A stretch of DNA of 35,339 nt, taken from Micromonospora maritima. Lineage in GTDB: Bacteria; Actinomycetota; Actinomycetes; Mycobacteriales; Micromonosporaceae. Positions 6,079 through 13,997 of the stretch are shown here, one piece after another; positions within the stretch are counted from its first letter, which is position 1; every line of letters starts with the position of its first letter. A program made the translations under genes and the position numbers. The stretch covers positions 1 through 35,339 of the forward strand of contig NZ_CADEAU010000011.1 of assembly GCF_902825405.1 (NCBI RefSeq), given 5' to 3'. A model generated the notes under the pieces. It searched no databases. It saw only the letters and a list, made by a program, of their open reading frames with translations, and was not told where the DNA came from.

Positions 6079-7424
6079 GCCGTCCCGGACTGCGCGCCCG
6101 GGTGACCGCCGCGTTCGCCGTCGGCGCCCTGCTGCTCGCCGCGCTGATGGCCCTCTTCTCGTACGACCTGACCCGCCGCTCGTTGCTGGACGAGCGCGAG
6201 CGCACCGCCGTCCGCGCCGCCTACTACGACGCCGCGGTGGTCCGGTCCGGCCTCGACACCGGCACCCCGGACGTGGTGGCCGTGCTGCGCTCGCTGGACA
6301 CCGGCAGCGCCCGGCGCCCGCTGCTGCACCTGCGCGACGGCTGGTACGCCCGTACCGCGGACGTGGGCGCCAGCTCGGTGCCGGTCGAACTGCAACGGGT
6401 GGTCGCCGACGGCCGGCCCGCCGTGCAGCGGATCCGGCTGGACGGGCAGCCGACGCTGCTCGTCGGTGTGCCGCTCCCGGGTGAGCTGGGTTACTACGAA
6501 CTGACCTCGCTGCGCGAGGTGGAGGACACGTTCCAGGTGGTCGGGCTGGCGCTGACCGCGGTAGCCATCATGATCGCGGGAGCCGGCGCGGCGCTGGGCT
6601 GGTACGCCACCCGGCACAGCCTCCGCCCGCTCACCGCGGTGGCCGACGCGGCCGAGCGGATCGCCGCGGGTGACTTCGCCACCCGGCTGGACCCGACCAA
6701 CGACCCGGACCTGACCCGCCTGTCCAGCTCGTTCAACGAGATGGTCGACGAGCTGGTGCGGCGGATCGACCGCGACCGGCGCTTCGCCGCCGACGTCAGC
6801 CACGAGCTGCGCTCACCGTTGCAGACGTTGGCCGCCGCCGCGAGCGTCCTGACCCGTCGCCGGGAGCACCAGGACGAGCGCACCGCCACCGCGGCGGGCC
6901 TGGTCGCGGACGAGGTGGCCCGGTTCCAGCGCCTGGTGGACGACCTGATCCAGCTCGCCCGCACCGAGCAGCCGGCACACCGGGAGACCGTCGACGTGGT
7001 CGAGTTGGCGCGGTCCACCTGCCGCGAACGGTCGCTGCCGGAGAGTCTGGTGGAGGTCTCGGACGGGTCGCCGCACCGATGGTGGGTCGATCGCCGCCGG
7101 TTCGCCCAGGTGCTGCTGAACCTGCTGGAGAACGCGCAACGGTACGGCGGCGGTCCGGTCGCCGTCCGGCTCGGCGCGCAGGGCGGCGTGGGTGTCCTGG
7201 AGGTCGACGACGACGGTCCGGGCGTACCGCAGGCGGACCGGGAGGCGATCTTCGACCGGTTCGTCCGGGGGCGGGCGGCGCACGCCCGGGCCGGCACCGA
7301 CGGGACCGGGCTCGGGCTCGCCCTGGTGGCCCAGCACGCGGCGGCGCACGGCGGGACGGCGGCCGTGCTGGAGCGGGACCGGGGCGCCCGGTTCCGGGTC
7401 GAGCTGCCCGGAGCGGTCCGATGA
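6075..7424 (+). CDS. Membrane sensor histidine kinase
   Basis: This 449-aa kinase overlaps the response regulator by 4 bp. It has a membrane helix at about residues 10-30, an extracytoplasmic sensor segment of about 120 residues with no recognised ligand motif, a second helix near 152-177 (GLALTAVAIMIAGAGAALGW), a HAMP domain with FNEMVDELVRRI, then HisKA with H243 in ADVSHELRSPLQTL. The ATPase domain shows the N box around N353 (LNLLENAQRYGG), the DDDGPG G1 box and GTDGTGLGLALV. All catalytic parts are present. The stop overlaps the lipoprotein start (ATGA). The sensor region is Asp/Arg/Leu-rich and probably folds as a PAS/PDC-like domain, but this is inference. Confidence 0.95.
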   Translation: MSRPGLRARVTAAFAVGALLLAALMALFSYDLTRRSLLDERERTAVRAAYYDAAVVRSGLDTGTPDVVAVLRSLDTGSARRPLLHLRDGWYARTADVGASSVPVELQRVVADGRPAVQRIRLDGQPTLLVGVPLPGELGYYELTSLREVEDTFQVVGLALTAVAIMIAGAGAALGWYATRHSLRPLTAVADAAERIAAGDFATRLDPTNDPDLTRLSSSFNEMVDELVRRIDRDRRFAADVSHELRSPLQTLAAAASVLTRRREHQDERTATAAGLVADEVARFQRLVDDLIQLARTEQPAHRETVDVVELARSTCRERSLPESLVEVSDGSPHRWWVDRRRFAQVLLNLLENAQRYGGGPVAVRLGAQGGVGVLEVDDDGPGVPQADREAIFDRFVRGRAAHARAGTDGTGLGLALVAQHAAAHGGTAAVLERDRGARFRVELPGAVR

Positions 7425-7984
7425 GGCGCCGGCTGGTCCCGACGCTGCTCGCGGTCGTGCTGCTCGCCGGCTGCGGCGTGCCGGTCGACGACGAGCCCCG
7501 GGTGGTGCAGCCGCCGCCCGGCCGGTTCCCGACACCGGCCGGCACGACGACCGCCGACCCGGAGGGCCGGGTGGACGAGCCGTTCTGCTTCGTCCGGGAG
7601 GACGGGCTGGCGGTGGTCACCCGTCCGGCGGACCGGCTGCCGGGCGTGGACGCCCACCTCCAGCATCTGCTGGCCGGGCCGGACCGCTGGGAGCGGGGTC
7701 GCGGGCTGACCACCGCCCTGCCGGGCACGGTCACGGTCGCGGGGGCCACGCTGGCTGGCAACGTCGCCACGGTCGACGTGCGCCAGGGCGGCGAGGAGAC
7801 CGGGCTGCGCAACGACGAGGTGCTCGCCTTCGGGCAGATCGTGTGCAGCCTCACCCAGCGCCCGGACGTGGACAGCGTGGCGTTCCGCCAGGACGGGCAG
7901 GCGCTGGAGGTGCCGCGCGCCGACGGGAGCGTCTCGGCGCTCCCGCTCACCGCCGCCGACTACCGGCCGCTGCTACCCCGCTGA
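7421..7984 (+). CDS. GerMN-domain lipoprotein
   Basis: The ATG at 7421 overlaps the kinase stop. The 187-aa product has a lipobox LLAGC with the lipidated cysteine at C18, a Pro-rich spacer, then a GerMN-type domain (about residues 60-165) with the usual DAHLQHLLAGP, TVTVAGATLAGNVATVDV and LAFGQIVCSLTQRPDVDSVAF segments. GerMN domains also occur in LpqB, the lipoprotein that modulates the MtrAB two-component pair in actinobacteria; here a short GerMN lipoprotein is coupled to a different kinase/regulator pair, so it probably tunes the kinase sensor at the outer face of the membrane. No Gmad or beta-propeller domain follows, unlike full-length LpqB. Confidence 0.88.
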   Translation: MRRRLVPTLLAVVLLAGCGVPVDDEPRVVQPPPGRFPTPAGTTTADPEGRVDEPFCFVREDGLAVVTRPADRLPGVDAHLQHLLAGPDRWERGRGLTTALPGTVTVAGATLAGNVATVDVRQGGEETGLRNDEVLAFGQIVCSLTQRPDVDSVAFRQDGQALEVPRADGSVSALPLTAADYRPLLPR

Positions 7985-8039
7985 CCGGATTCGACGCCAC
8001 GGTGTCCGGTATATCCGCAAATCTCCATCGTCCGTTCGG

Positions 8040-8069
8040 TTGATTTGCTGGTGACCTTTGGTCTAGTGT
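8040..8069 (+). promoter_or_regulatory. Sigma-factor gene promoter
   Basis: TTGATT (8040-8045) and TAGTGT (8064-8069) are 18 bp apart, close to actinomycete vegetative consensus, with the start expected near 8076, giving a leader of about 50 nt. This separates sigma-factor expression from the signalling operon ending at 7984. Confidence 0.5.
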
Positions 8070-8125
8070 GGCTGGCACGACCGGTGTGGGAGGCCACCCG
8101 TTCTCCGAAGGACAGGAAGGGCAGC

Positions 8126-8935
8126 ATGACCACGATGACCATGGCACCGTCCGCCACCGAGGTGCACCGCGCGCCGCAGACCGGTGAGGAGTCCCGCGCC
8201 AGCGAGCTGATCGGGGCGCTGGCCGCCCTGCCCGTGGGCCACCCGCAGCGGGCCGCCCTGCGTCATCAGGTCATCGAGGCGTGGCTGCCGTTGGCCAACC
8301 ACCTGGCCGCCCGCTACAGCGGTCGCGGTGAGCCGGCCGGCGACCTGGCCCAGACGGCGGCGCTCGGCCTGATCAAGGCGGTCGACCGGTTCGACGCCTC
8401 GCGCGGGGTCGACTTCGCCGGCTTCGCCATCCCGACCATCCTCGGCGAGATCAAGCGGCACTTCCGCGACCGCACCTGGAACATCCGGGTCCCGCGTCGG
8501 CTCCAGGAGCTGCGGCTGCGCATCTCCGAGGCGAACAGCACGCTGACCCAGACCCTCAACCGGGCCCCGACCGTGGCCGACATCGCCAGCCACCTCGACG
8601 TCACCGAGGAAGAGGTGCTGGAGGGCCTGGAGGGTGCCCGCGCCTACAACGCGGTCTCGCTGTCCACCCCGATCGGCGACGGCGACAGCGCCACCGAGCT
8701 GGGCGACACGCTCGGCACCGAGGACAACGAGTACGAGCTGGCCGAGCTGCGCGCCTCGCTGGGCCCGGCGCTGGCCACCCTCGACGAGCGCGAGCAGAAG
8801 ATCCTCACGCTGCGCTTCTACGGCAACCTGACCCAGAGCGAGATCGCCGCCCGGGTCGGCGTGTCCCAGATGCACGTGTCCCGCCTGCTCGCCCGCGCCC
8901 TGACCAAGCTGCGGGGTCAGCTCACCGAGGCCTGA
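8126..8935 (+). CDS. SigB/SigF/SigG-type (group 3) RNA polymerase sigma factor
   Basis: The ATG at 8126 follows GGAAGG at 5 nt and gives 269 aa. Region 2 is clear (LANHLAARYSGRGEPAGDL, DLAQTAALGLIKAVDRFD, then GVDFAGFAIPTILGEIKRHF and RDRTWNIRVPRRLQEL). Region 3 follows (APTVADIASHLDVTEEEV), then region 4 with a helix-turn-helix (LTQSEIAARVGVSQMHVSRLL). RDRTWxIRVPRRLQ is a hallmark of the stress/sporulation SigB/SigF/SigG group. Such factors are normally held by a kinase-type anti-sigma factor and freed by STAS antagonists; two STAS genes lie 3-4 kb upstream, but no anti-sigma gene is present here. It has its own promoter and ends in a strong hairpin. Confidence 0.93.
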   Translation: MTTMTMAPSATEVHRAPQTGEESRASELIGALAALPVGHPQRAALRHQVIEAWLPLANHLAARYSGRGEPAGDLAQTAALGLIKAVDRFDASRGVDFAGFAIPTILGEIKRHFRDRTWNIRVPRRLQELRLRISEANSTLTQTLNRAPTVADIASHLDVTEEEVLEGLEGARAYNAVSLSTPIGDGDSATELGDTLGTEDNEYELAELRASLGPALATLDEREQKILTLRFYGNLTQSEIAARVGVSQMHVSRLLARALTKLRGQLTEA

Positions 8936-8956
8936 TCCGCCCCGTTCTCCCCGTCC

Positions 8957-8993
8957 GCGACCGCCACCGGTGTCCTCGACCGGTGGCGGTCGC
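8957..8993 (+). terminator. Strong stem-loop after the sigma-factor gene
   Basis: A perfect 15-bp stem (GCGACCGCCACCGGT, 8957-8971, with its complement at 8979-8993) and a 7-nt loop lie 21 bp after the stop. Confidence 0.8.
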
Positions 8994-9040
8994 GTCGTTC
9001 TGACCACCCGTCGGATACCGTCGCGGGCCGCCCCGCCAGC

Positions 9041-9089
9041 TCGGGGAGGTGGCGGCATCGACGGCGCCTGGACCACGCCACCTCCCCGA
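9041..9089. terminator. Stem-loop at the 3' end of the first GH87 gene
   Basis: TCGGGGAGGTGGCG (9041-9054) pairs perfectly with 9076-9089, a 14-bp stem with a 21-nt loop, 12 bp beyond the stop of the minus-strand GH87 gene. It can end that transcript and also back up the sigma-factor terminator. Confidence 0.65.
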
Positions 9090-9100
9090 CGTGGTGTGGA

Positions 9101-11128
9101 TCAGGTGGCCGGTGGGGGCGGCGGTACGACCGGCGGTCGGTCGTCGCAGGTGATGGTGTTCGGCAGCAGCCACGGGGCGAGCCAGCCACCGTCGTTGCCG
9201 CCGAGGTCGGTGAGGCCGAACTCCGAGCCCGCCGGGGTGAAGTGGAACGAGCCGCAGTTGTTCACGCCGACCGCGCCCACGTTGCGCGCGTCGACGTCGG
9301 CGAAGCTGGCCCCGCCGGCGGTGCGGGCGCTCACCACCGAGGTGCCCGTGCCGTCGACCCGGATGTCGCGGAACCGCACGGTGTCGATCCGGACGCGGTC
9401 CTTCACCGGCCAGTCGCTGACCAGCATGATCGCGTTGTAGGTGTTGTCCAGGTAGGCGTCGCCGGTGACCTGGATGTCGGCGTCGATGCTGCGGTCCAGC
9501 GCGTAGAACCAGATCGCACCGAGGCCGATGTTCCAGTTGAGGTCGTACGTGCCGGCCCGGACCGTGGTGTTGCCGGTGATCCGGATCCGGCCGGCGAACG
9601 GCTCGGCTCCGAACCGGGAACCGATCTGGATGGCGCTGCCCTCGCGGACCGGGTCGGCGATCAGGTTGTGGGCGACGGTCAGGTCGGCGCCGCCGTAGAG
9701 CGCGATCCCGTTGGCGAGCACCGGCGACTGCACGGTGTTGTACGCGAACGTGTTGGAGGCGTTCGCGGTCCCCTCCGACCACATGGCCAGGGCGTCGTCG
9801 CCACTGTTGCGGACCACCGAGTCGGTGACCGAGGAGTGGGTGACGCCGGTGTGGAAGTTGAGTCCGTCGGCGATCTGGTCGGCGATCACGGTGTCGGTGA
9901 CCCGCAGCCCGGTCATCGGCCCGTCGAACCACATGCCGACCTTGGTGTGGTGCAGGTAGAGGCCGTCGACGGTGCTGTGGTTGAGCGCGCCACCGATCGC
10001 GTTGACCTGGTCGGTGTCGATGCGTTCGCGGACGTCGCCCTCGATCGCGAAACCGGAGAGGTGGACGTGGCGACTGCCGCCGTCGGCGGCGTCGCGCCCG
10101 TAGAAGCCGACGCCGGTGTGGCGGGACCCGTCGGGTGCCGGGGTGTCCAGTGCGACCTCGCGTCCCTTCACGACGGTGTACCAGCTGCCCGCGCCCACGA
10201 TCGTCACGTCGTCGACGATCACGTGCCGGTTCACCTGGAAGGTGCCCGGCGGCAGGTAGAGCGGGCGGTCCACCCGGCGGGCGTACGCCACGGCCCGGTC
10301 GAACGCGGCGGCGGACTCCCGCCGCCCGGTCGGGTCGGCGCCGAAGGCGAGCACGTTCACCGCGTGGGCGAGCACCCGGGGCGGGGCGACCAGGTGCGCG
10401 TCCAGCAGGTCGATCACGGTCCAGGCGGCGGCCGTGCCGGTGGGCGCGGTCAGCCGCACCACCTCGCCGGCCCGGTGGGTGCGCCCGAGCAGCAGCCGCT
10501 GCTCGTCGTAGAAGTGGTGCGGCCGGAACGGCTTGGTGATCACGGGTGCGGGCGTGGTGGCCGCCGGTACGCATGAGCACTCGGTGATCCACCAGTCCGG
10601 GTGCAGCAGGTCCGCGTCGGGGTCGTTGGTGAACGGGTACTGGTTGTAGAGCCAGGCGTACTGCGAGGTGAGCGTCATGGTGCGCGCGGGCGCGCGGCCG
10701 ACGGCGACCCGCAGCGGCGCGGTGATGCCGCCGCCGCCCGGCGCGTCCGGGATGCTGTAGCGCACGGTCAGCGCGTTGGTGGCCCGGGGGAGCGTGAACT
10801 CGACGTACTGGCCGGGGAGCAGGCGGACGGCCCGGCGGCCGGACGCCTCGCCGGCCAGCGTGTAGGCGGACCGGTCGGGGCCGATGACGGTGCCTGTGGT
10901 GCGGGCGTTCTCGGCCTCCTGCTCGACGTAGTCGACGGTGGCGCCGCGCCCGGCCACCAGCGCGGGCTCGAGGGCGGCCCGGGTGGTCGCCGGAGCCGGG
11001 CCGGGGGTCGCGGTCGCCGCGGCGGCGGAGCCGGGCGGTACGACCAGGGCGGCGGCGGTGACCGCCGCCGCGAGGATCCTCGGTACGCACGGGCGGCGGC
11101 CCGCGGTGCCTTCCACGCTCCGTCGCAT
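9101..11128 (-). CDS. Secreted GH87 alpha-1,3-glucanase/mycodextranase-type enzyme (first copy)
   Basis: The ATG at 11126-11128 gives 675 aa with a signal peptide (basic MRRSVEG, then a hydrophobic Ala/Val core ending in SAAAATA). A CBM6-like beta domain follows (about 50-250; VEQEAENARTTGTVIGP, YVEFTL), then a right-handed beta-helix catalytic domain with the conserved DQVNAIGG and WFDGP blocks. D421 (DGLNFHTG) and D444/D445 (SGDDALAMW) are spaced 23 and 24 residues apart, matching the reported catalytic aspartates of GH87 alpha-1,3-glucanase Agl-FH1 (1045, 1068, 1069, from memory). Unlike the second copy it has a roughly 25-residue insertion with WWITECSC and no C-terminal binding module, only a Pro-rich tail. 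It is divergent from the LacI gene and has its own promoter, so it can be induced separately. Confidence 0.85.
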   Translation of the reverse strand: MRRSVEGTAGRRPCVPRILAAAVTAAALVVPPGSAAAATATPGPAPATTRAALEPALVAGRGATVDYVEQEAENARTTGTVIGPDRSAYTLAGEASGRRAVRLLPGQYVEFTLPRATNALTVRYSIPDAPGGGGITAPLRVAVGRAPARTMTLTSQYAWLYNQYPFTNDPDADLLHPDWWITECSCVPAATTPAPVITKPFRPHHFYDEQRLLLGRTHRAGEVVRLTAPTGTAAAWTVIDLLDAHLVAPPRVLAHAVNVLAFGADPTGRRESAAAFDRAVAYARRVDRPLYLPPGTFQVNRHVIVDDVTIVGAGSWYTVVKGREVALDTPAPDGSRHTGVGFYGRDAADGGSRHVHLSGFAIEGDVRERIDTDQVNAIGGALNHSTVDGLYLHHTKVGMWFDGPMTGLRVTDTVIADQIADGLNFHTGVTHSSVTDSVVRNSGDDALAMWSEGTANASNTFAYNTVQSPVLANGIALYGGADLTVAHNLIADPVREGSAIQIGSRFGAEPFAGRIRITGNTTVRAGTYDLNWNIGLGAIWFYALDRSIDADIQVTGDAYLDNTYNAIMLVSDWPVKDRVRIDTVRFRDIRVDGTGTSVVSARTAGGASFADVDARNVGAVGVNNCGSFHFTPAGSEFGLTDLGGNDGGWLAPWLLPNTITCDDRPPVVPPPPPAT

Positions 11129-11204
11129 CGGAGCACCCACTTTCGCGAGGAGGGACGGTGGTGGCCTCGGCGCGGGTGAGGGGTGCCCGCCGACAAGGTG
11201 CCTC

Positions 11205-11234
11205 ATGTTATTCCCGCCCTCTGCAAACTTTCAA
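11205..11234 (-). promoter_or_regulatory. Promoter of the first GH87 gene with LacI-type half site
   Basis: On the minus strand TTGAAA (11229-11234) and TAACAT (11205-11210) are 18 bp apart, with a leader of about 70 nt. The spacer holds GTTTGCAGAG, whose TGCAA core on the plus strand (11222-11226) resembles the TTGCAA centre of the operator in front of the LacI gene, so the same repressor may act here. Confidence 0.55.
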
Positions 11235-11302
11235 GCATGGCTATGTTCGAATCTTTCAGGTGGGGTACCGCGCAGGACGTCAAGGATCGGGCGCAGACAC
11301 TG

Positions 11303-11332
11303 TTCATTTCTTGCAAGAACCCGACGTACGAT
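11303..11332 (+). promoter_or_regulatory. Autoregulated, probably leaderless lacI promoter with palindromic operator
   Basis: TTCATT (11303-11308) and TACGAT (11327-11332) are 18 bp apart. The perfect 12-bp palindrome TTCTTGCAAGAA (11308-11319, central CpG-type GC step) fills the spacer, the standard place for a LacI-family repressor. The -10 ends 7 bp before the GTG at 11340 and there is no ribosome binding site, so transcription should begin at the start codon itself. Confidence 0.7.
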
Positions 11333-11339
11333 TGCCGCC

Positions 11340-12341
11340 GTGACGAAACGCTTGACCGAGGTGGCCCGCAAGGCGGGCGTCAGTGAGGCGACCGTGAGCC
11401 GCGTGCTCAACGGTCGCGGAGGCGTGTCCGAGGCGACCCGGACGGCCGTGCTGACCGCCCTCGACGTGCTCGGCTACGAGCGCCCGACCAAGCTGCGCGG
11501 GGAACGGGCCCGGCTGGTCGGGCTGGTGCTGCCCGAGCTGCAGAACCCGATCTTCCCGGCGTTGGCCGAGGTGGTCACCGGCTCCCTGGCCCAGCGCGGG
11601 TTCACCCCGGCGCTGTGCGCCCGCACCATCGGCGGCGTGCCCGAGTCGGGCTACGTGGAGATGCTGCTGGACCACCAGGTCAGCGGCGTCATCTTCGCCG
11701 GCGGCTCGTACGCGCTGGCGGACGCGTCGCACGAGCACTACCGCCGCCTGACCGATCGCGGCCTGCCCGTGGTGCTGGTCAACGCCGGTGTCGAGGAGTT
11801 GGGCTTCCCCCGGGTGTCCACCGACGACGCGGTCGCCGTCGAGCAGGCGTACGGGCACCTGCGTTCGCTCGGCCACGAGCGGATCGGCATGGTGCTCGGC
11901 CCGGAGGACCACGTGCCCTCGCGCCGCAAGCTGGACGCCATGGTCCGGGCCGCCGGCTGGGGGGAGGACCGGGAGTTCGTCGAGCGGTCCAGCTTCTCCA
12001 TGGAGGGTGCCCGGGTCGCGGCGACCAAGCTGGTCGAGCGCGGCGTGACCGGCATCGTCTGCGCCAGCGACGTGCTGGCCCTGGGCACCATCCGGGCCGC
12101 CCGGCGGCTGGGGCGGGCGGTGCCGGCCGACGTGTCGGTGGTGGGCTTCGACGACTCCGCGTTCATGACCTGCACAGACCCGCCGCTGACCACCGTGCGC
12201 CAGCCGATCGAGACGATGGGCCAGGCCGCCGTCGACCTGCTGGTCACCCAGATCGAGGGGGCCGGCGTGCTGCACGACGAGCTGCTCTTCGAGCCCGAAC
12301 TGGTGGTACGCGGCTCCACCGCCCCCGCTCCGCGTACCTGA
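11340..12341 (+). CDS. LacI-family transcriptional repressor of the alpha-glucan locus
   Basis: The GTG at 11340 gives 333 aa and begins right at the LacI helix-turn-helix (KRLTEVARKAGVSEATVSRV, then LNGRGGVSEATR and a hinge helix near ALDVLGYERP). A periplasmic-binding-protein-like sensor domain follows, with LVGLVLPELQNPIFPALAE, GVIFAGGSYALAD, the sugar-site region CASDVLALGTIRAARRLG and VSVVGFDDSAFM. These proteins are usually released from DNA by a mono- or oligosaccharide. It lies between a GH87 gene (divergent) and the sugar importer (same direction), so nigerose or a nigero/malto-oligosaccharide is the most reasonable inducer. Operator candidates with TTGCAA centres are in front of this gene and of its two neighbours. 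Confidence 0.93.
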   Translation: MTKRLTEVARKAGVSEATVSRVLNGRGGVSEATRTAVLTALDVLGYERPTKLRGERARLVGLVLPELQNPIFPALAEVVTGSLAQRGFTPALCARTIGGVPESGYVEMLLDHQVSGVIFAGGSYALADASHEHYRRLTDRGLPVVLVNAGVEELGFPRVSTDDAVAVEQAYGHLRSLGHERIGMVLGPEDHVPSRRKLDAMVRAAGWGEDREFVERSSFSMEGARVAATKLVERGVTGIVCASDVLALGTIRAARRLGRAVPADVSVVGFDDSAFMTCTDPPLTTVRQPIETMGQAAVDLLVTQIEGAGVLHDELLFEPELVVRGSTAPAPRT

Positions 12342-12359
12342 TTCCGGCGCGCCACCCGG

Positions 12360-12395
12360 CCGCCGACCGCACCCGCGGTCGGCGGTCCTTTTTGT
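12360..12395 (+). terminator. Intrinsic terminator of the LacI gene
   Basis: CCGCCGACCGC (12360-12370), loop ACCC, GCGGTCGGCGG (12375-12385), then TCCTTTTTG: an 11-bp perfect stem followed by a T-run, the most classical terminator in the window. Confidence 0.92.
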
Positions 12396-12425
12396 TTCCT
12401 CGAACGACGTCGTCGCGATCAGCCG

Positions 12426-12491
12426 TTGCAAAGTCGTGTTCTTTCGTCATGAGGTCGAAACCTTGCTGCGAAGAGTCGGCGTCGCTACATT
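12426..12491 (+). promoter_or_regulatory. Promoter and operator candidates of the sugar-import operon
   Basis: TTGCTG (12463-12468) and TACATT (12486-12491) are 17 bp apart, placing the start near 12498. A TTGCAA core (12426-12431, in GTTGCAAAG) lies 32 bp upstream of the -35, and CTTGCTGCGAAG (12462-12473), an imperfect inverted repeat, covers the -35. Both resemble the palindrome in front of the LacI gene. Confidence 0.5.
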
Positions 12492-12563
12492 GGCTCCACC
12501 TACCAGCGGTCTCCGCACATCAGTGAAAGCCATCGATACATCCGTTCCCGAAGGGATGGACAC

Positions 12564-13940
12564 ATGTCCGTACCGCAGCATCGGAAGGTCGCGGCGGTCG
12601 CGCTCGCGGCCGGCCTCGGGCTCAGCCTGGCGGCATGCTCCACCAAGAGCGACGACAGCAAGGACGCCGGCGGCAAGGTCACCATCACCGTCGACTGCCA
12701 GCCGGTCGGCGCGCAGAAGGAACTGCTGAAGAACTGGAACGACGACGTCGCCGAGTTCCAGCGGCAGAACCCGAACATCGTGGTCAAGAGCGTCAGCGTC
12801 GGCGAGCAGTGCAACAACCCGCCGGACTTCACCGCCCGCCTCGCCGGCGGCACCGTCACCGACGTGTTCTACGGCTACATGACCGACCTCCAGCAGGTGC
12901 TGGACTCCGGTCAGGCGATGGACATCACCGAGTACGTCACCAAGGACACCGTCCCGACCTGGGACAGCGTGGACCCGGCGCTCAAGGAGGTCTTCACCGA
13001 CGGCGGCAAGCTCTACGGCGTACCGGTGAAGAACTACTCCATGGGCCTGATCTACAACAAGGCGCTGTTCCAGCGGGCCGGCCTCGACGCGGCCAACCCG
13101 CCGAAGACGTGGCCCGAGGTGCGGACCGCGGCCAAGAAGATCTCGGCGCTCGGCGGCGGCGTCGCCGGCTACTCCGAGTACAGCGCCGGCAACACCGGCG
13201 GCTGGCACTTCACCTCGCTGCTCTACTCGCAGGGCGGCCAGGTGCTCAGCGCCGACGGCAAGAAGGCCGACTTCAACAACCCGATGGGCAAGCAGGTCCT
13301 GCAGAACCTCAAGGACATGCGCTACGGCGACGACAGCATGGGCAGCCGCCAGCTGCTCCAATGGGGCGACCTGCTGACCAACGCCGGCGCCGGCAAGGTC
13401 GGCATGTTCATCGGCGCGCCCGACGCGACCCAGGCGATCGTCAGCCAGTTCCAGGGCAAGTACCAGGACTGGGCGATGGGCCCGCTGCCCGGCCAGGACG
13501 GCCCGGCCAAGGCGACGCTCGGCGGCGGCGAGGGCTACTTCTTCAAGAAGGGCCTCACCCCGGAGCAGGTCAAGGCCGGTCTGAAGTGGATCGCCTACCA
13601 GAAGCTCACGCCGGGCAAGGGCCAGTTCGACTACGTCCGCGCCAAGCCGCAGAACTACCCGGTCGGCCTGCCCCAGCCGCTGCTGTTCGCAGGCGGCAGC
13701 GACGCGCAGAAGCAGGAGCTGGACCTGCGCAAGGCCAACGCGAACGTCGACACCGCCAACTTCGCGGTCTTCGAGGCCAACCCCGTGCCGATCAAGGGTG
13801 AGCCGCGCAACGCCCAGGCCATCTACGCGGTGCTCGACGCCGCCATGTCCGGGGTGCTGACCAACCCGAACGCGAACATCGACGCCCTGCTCAAGACCGC
13901 CGAGGAGAAGGTCAACCAGCTCCTGGCCGCCGGCAGCTGA
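12564..13940 (+). CDS. ABC sugar transporter substrate-binding lipoprotein
   Basis: The ATG at 12564 follows AAGGGA at 7 nt. The 458-aa product has a lipobox SLAAC with lipid attachment at C25, then a family-1 solute-binding fold: VTITVDCQPVGAQKELLKNW, DVFYGYMTDLQQVLDSG, LYGVPVKNYSMGLIYNKALF, KTWPEVRTAAKKI. Aromatic residues (Trp, Tyr) throughout suit binding of oligosaccharides. It is the first gene of the importer operon, downstream of the LacI gene and followed by two permease genes. An alpha-glucoside or nigero-oligosaccharide ligand is inferred from the flanking GH87 and GH13 genes; the sequence itself does not fix the ligand. Two cysteines, in DCQPV and EQCNNP, may form a disulfide. Confidence 0.93.
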   Translation: MSVPQHRKVAAVALAAGLGLSLAACSTKSDDSKDAGGKVTITVDCQPVGAQKELLKNWNDDVAEFQRQNPNIVVKSVSVGEQCNNPPDFTARLAGGTVTDVFYGYMTDLQQVLDSGQAMDITEYVTKDTVPTWDSVDPALKEVFTDGGKLYGVPVKNYSMGLIYNKALFQRAGLDAANPPKTWPEVRTAAKKISALGGGVAGYSEYSAGNTGGWHFTSLLYSQGGQVLSADGKKADFNNPMGKQVLQNLKDMRYGDDSMGSRQLLQWGDLLTNAGAGKVGMFIGAPDATQAIVSQFQGKYQDWAMGPLPGQDGPAKATLGGGEGYFFKKGLTPEQVKAGLKWIAYQKLTPGKGQFDYVRAKPQNYPVGLPQPLLFAGGSDAQKQELDLRKANANVDTANFAVFEANPVPIKGEPRNAQAIYAVLDAAMSGVLTNPNANIDALLKTAEEKVNQLLAAGS

Positions 13941-13947
13941 CCCGACC

Positions 13948-13979
13948 GGGTGGGGGTCGGCCCCGGCCGGCCCCCACCC
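13948..13979 (+). other. Stem-loop between binding-protein and permease genes
   Basis: GGGTGGGGG (13948-13956) pairs with CCCCCACCC (13971-13979), extended inward by a U-G pair and three GC pairs around a 6-nt loop. It has no T-run and ends 9 bp before the permease ribosome binding site. Such stem-loops commonly protect the binding-protein message and lower expression of the permeases, giving excess binding protein. Confidence 0.6.
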
Positions 13980-13997
13980 CCTACCGCAGGAGTCGCC

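Noticed and set aside
11129-11206. An N-terminal extension of the first GH87 protein by 26 codons
   Set aside because: The extension has no signal-peptide character, whereas the ATG at 11128 starts directly with a basic stretch and hydrophobic core; the predicted promoter would also leave the earlier start very close to the transcript end.
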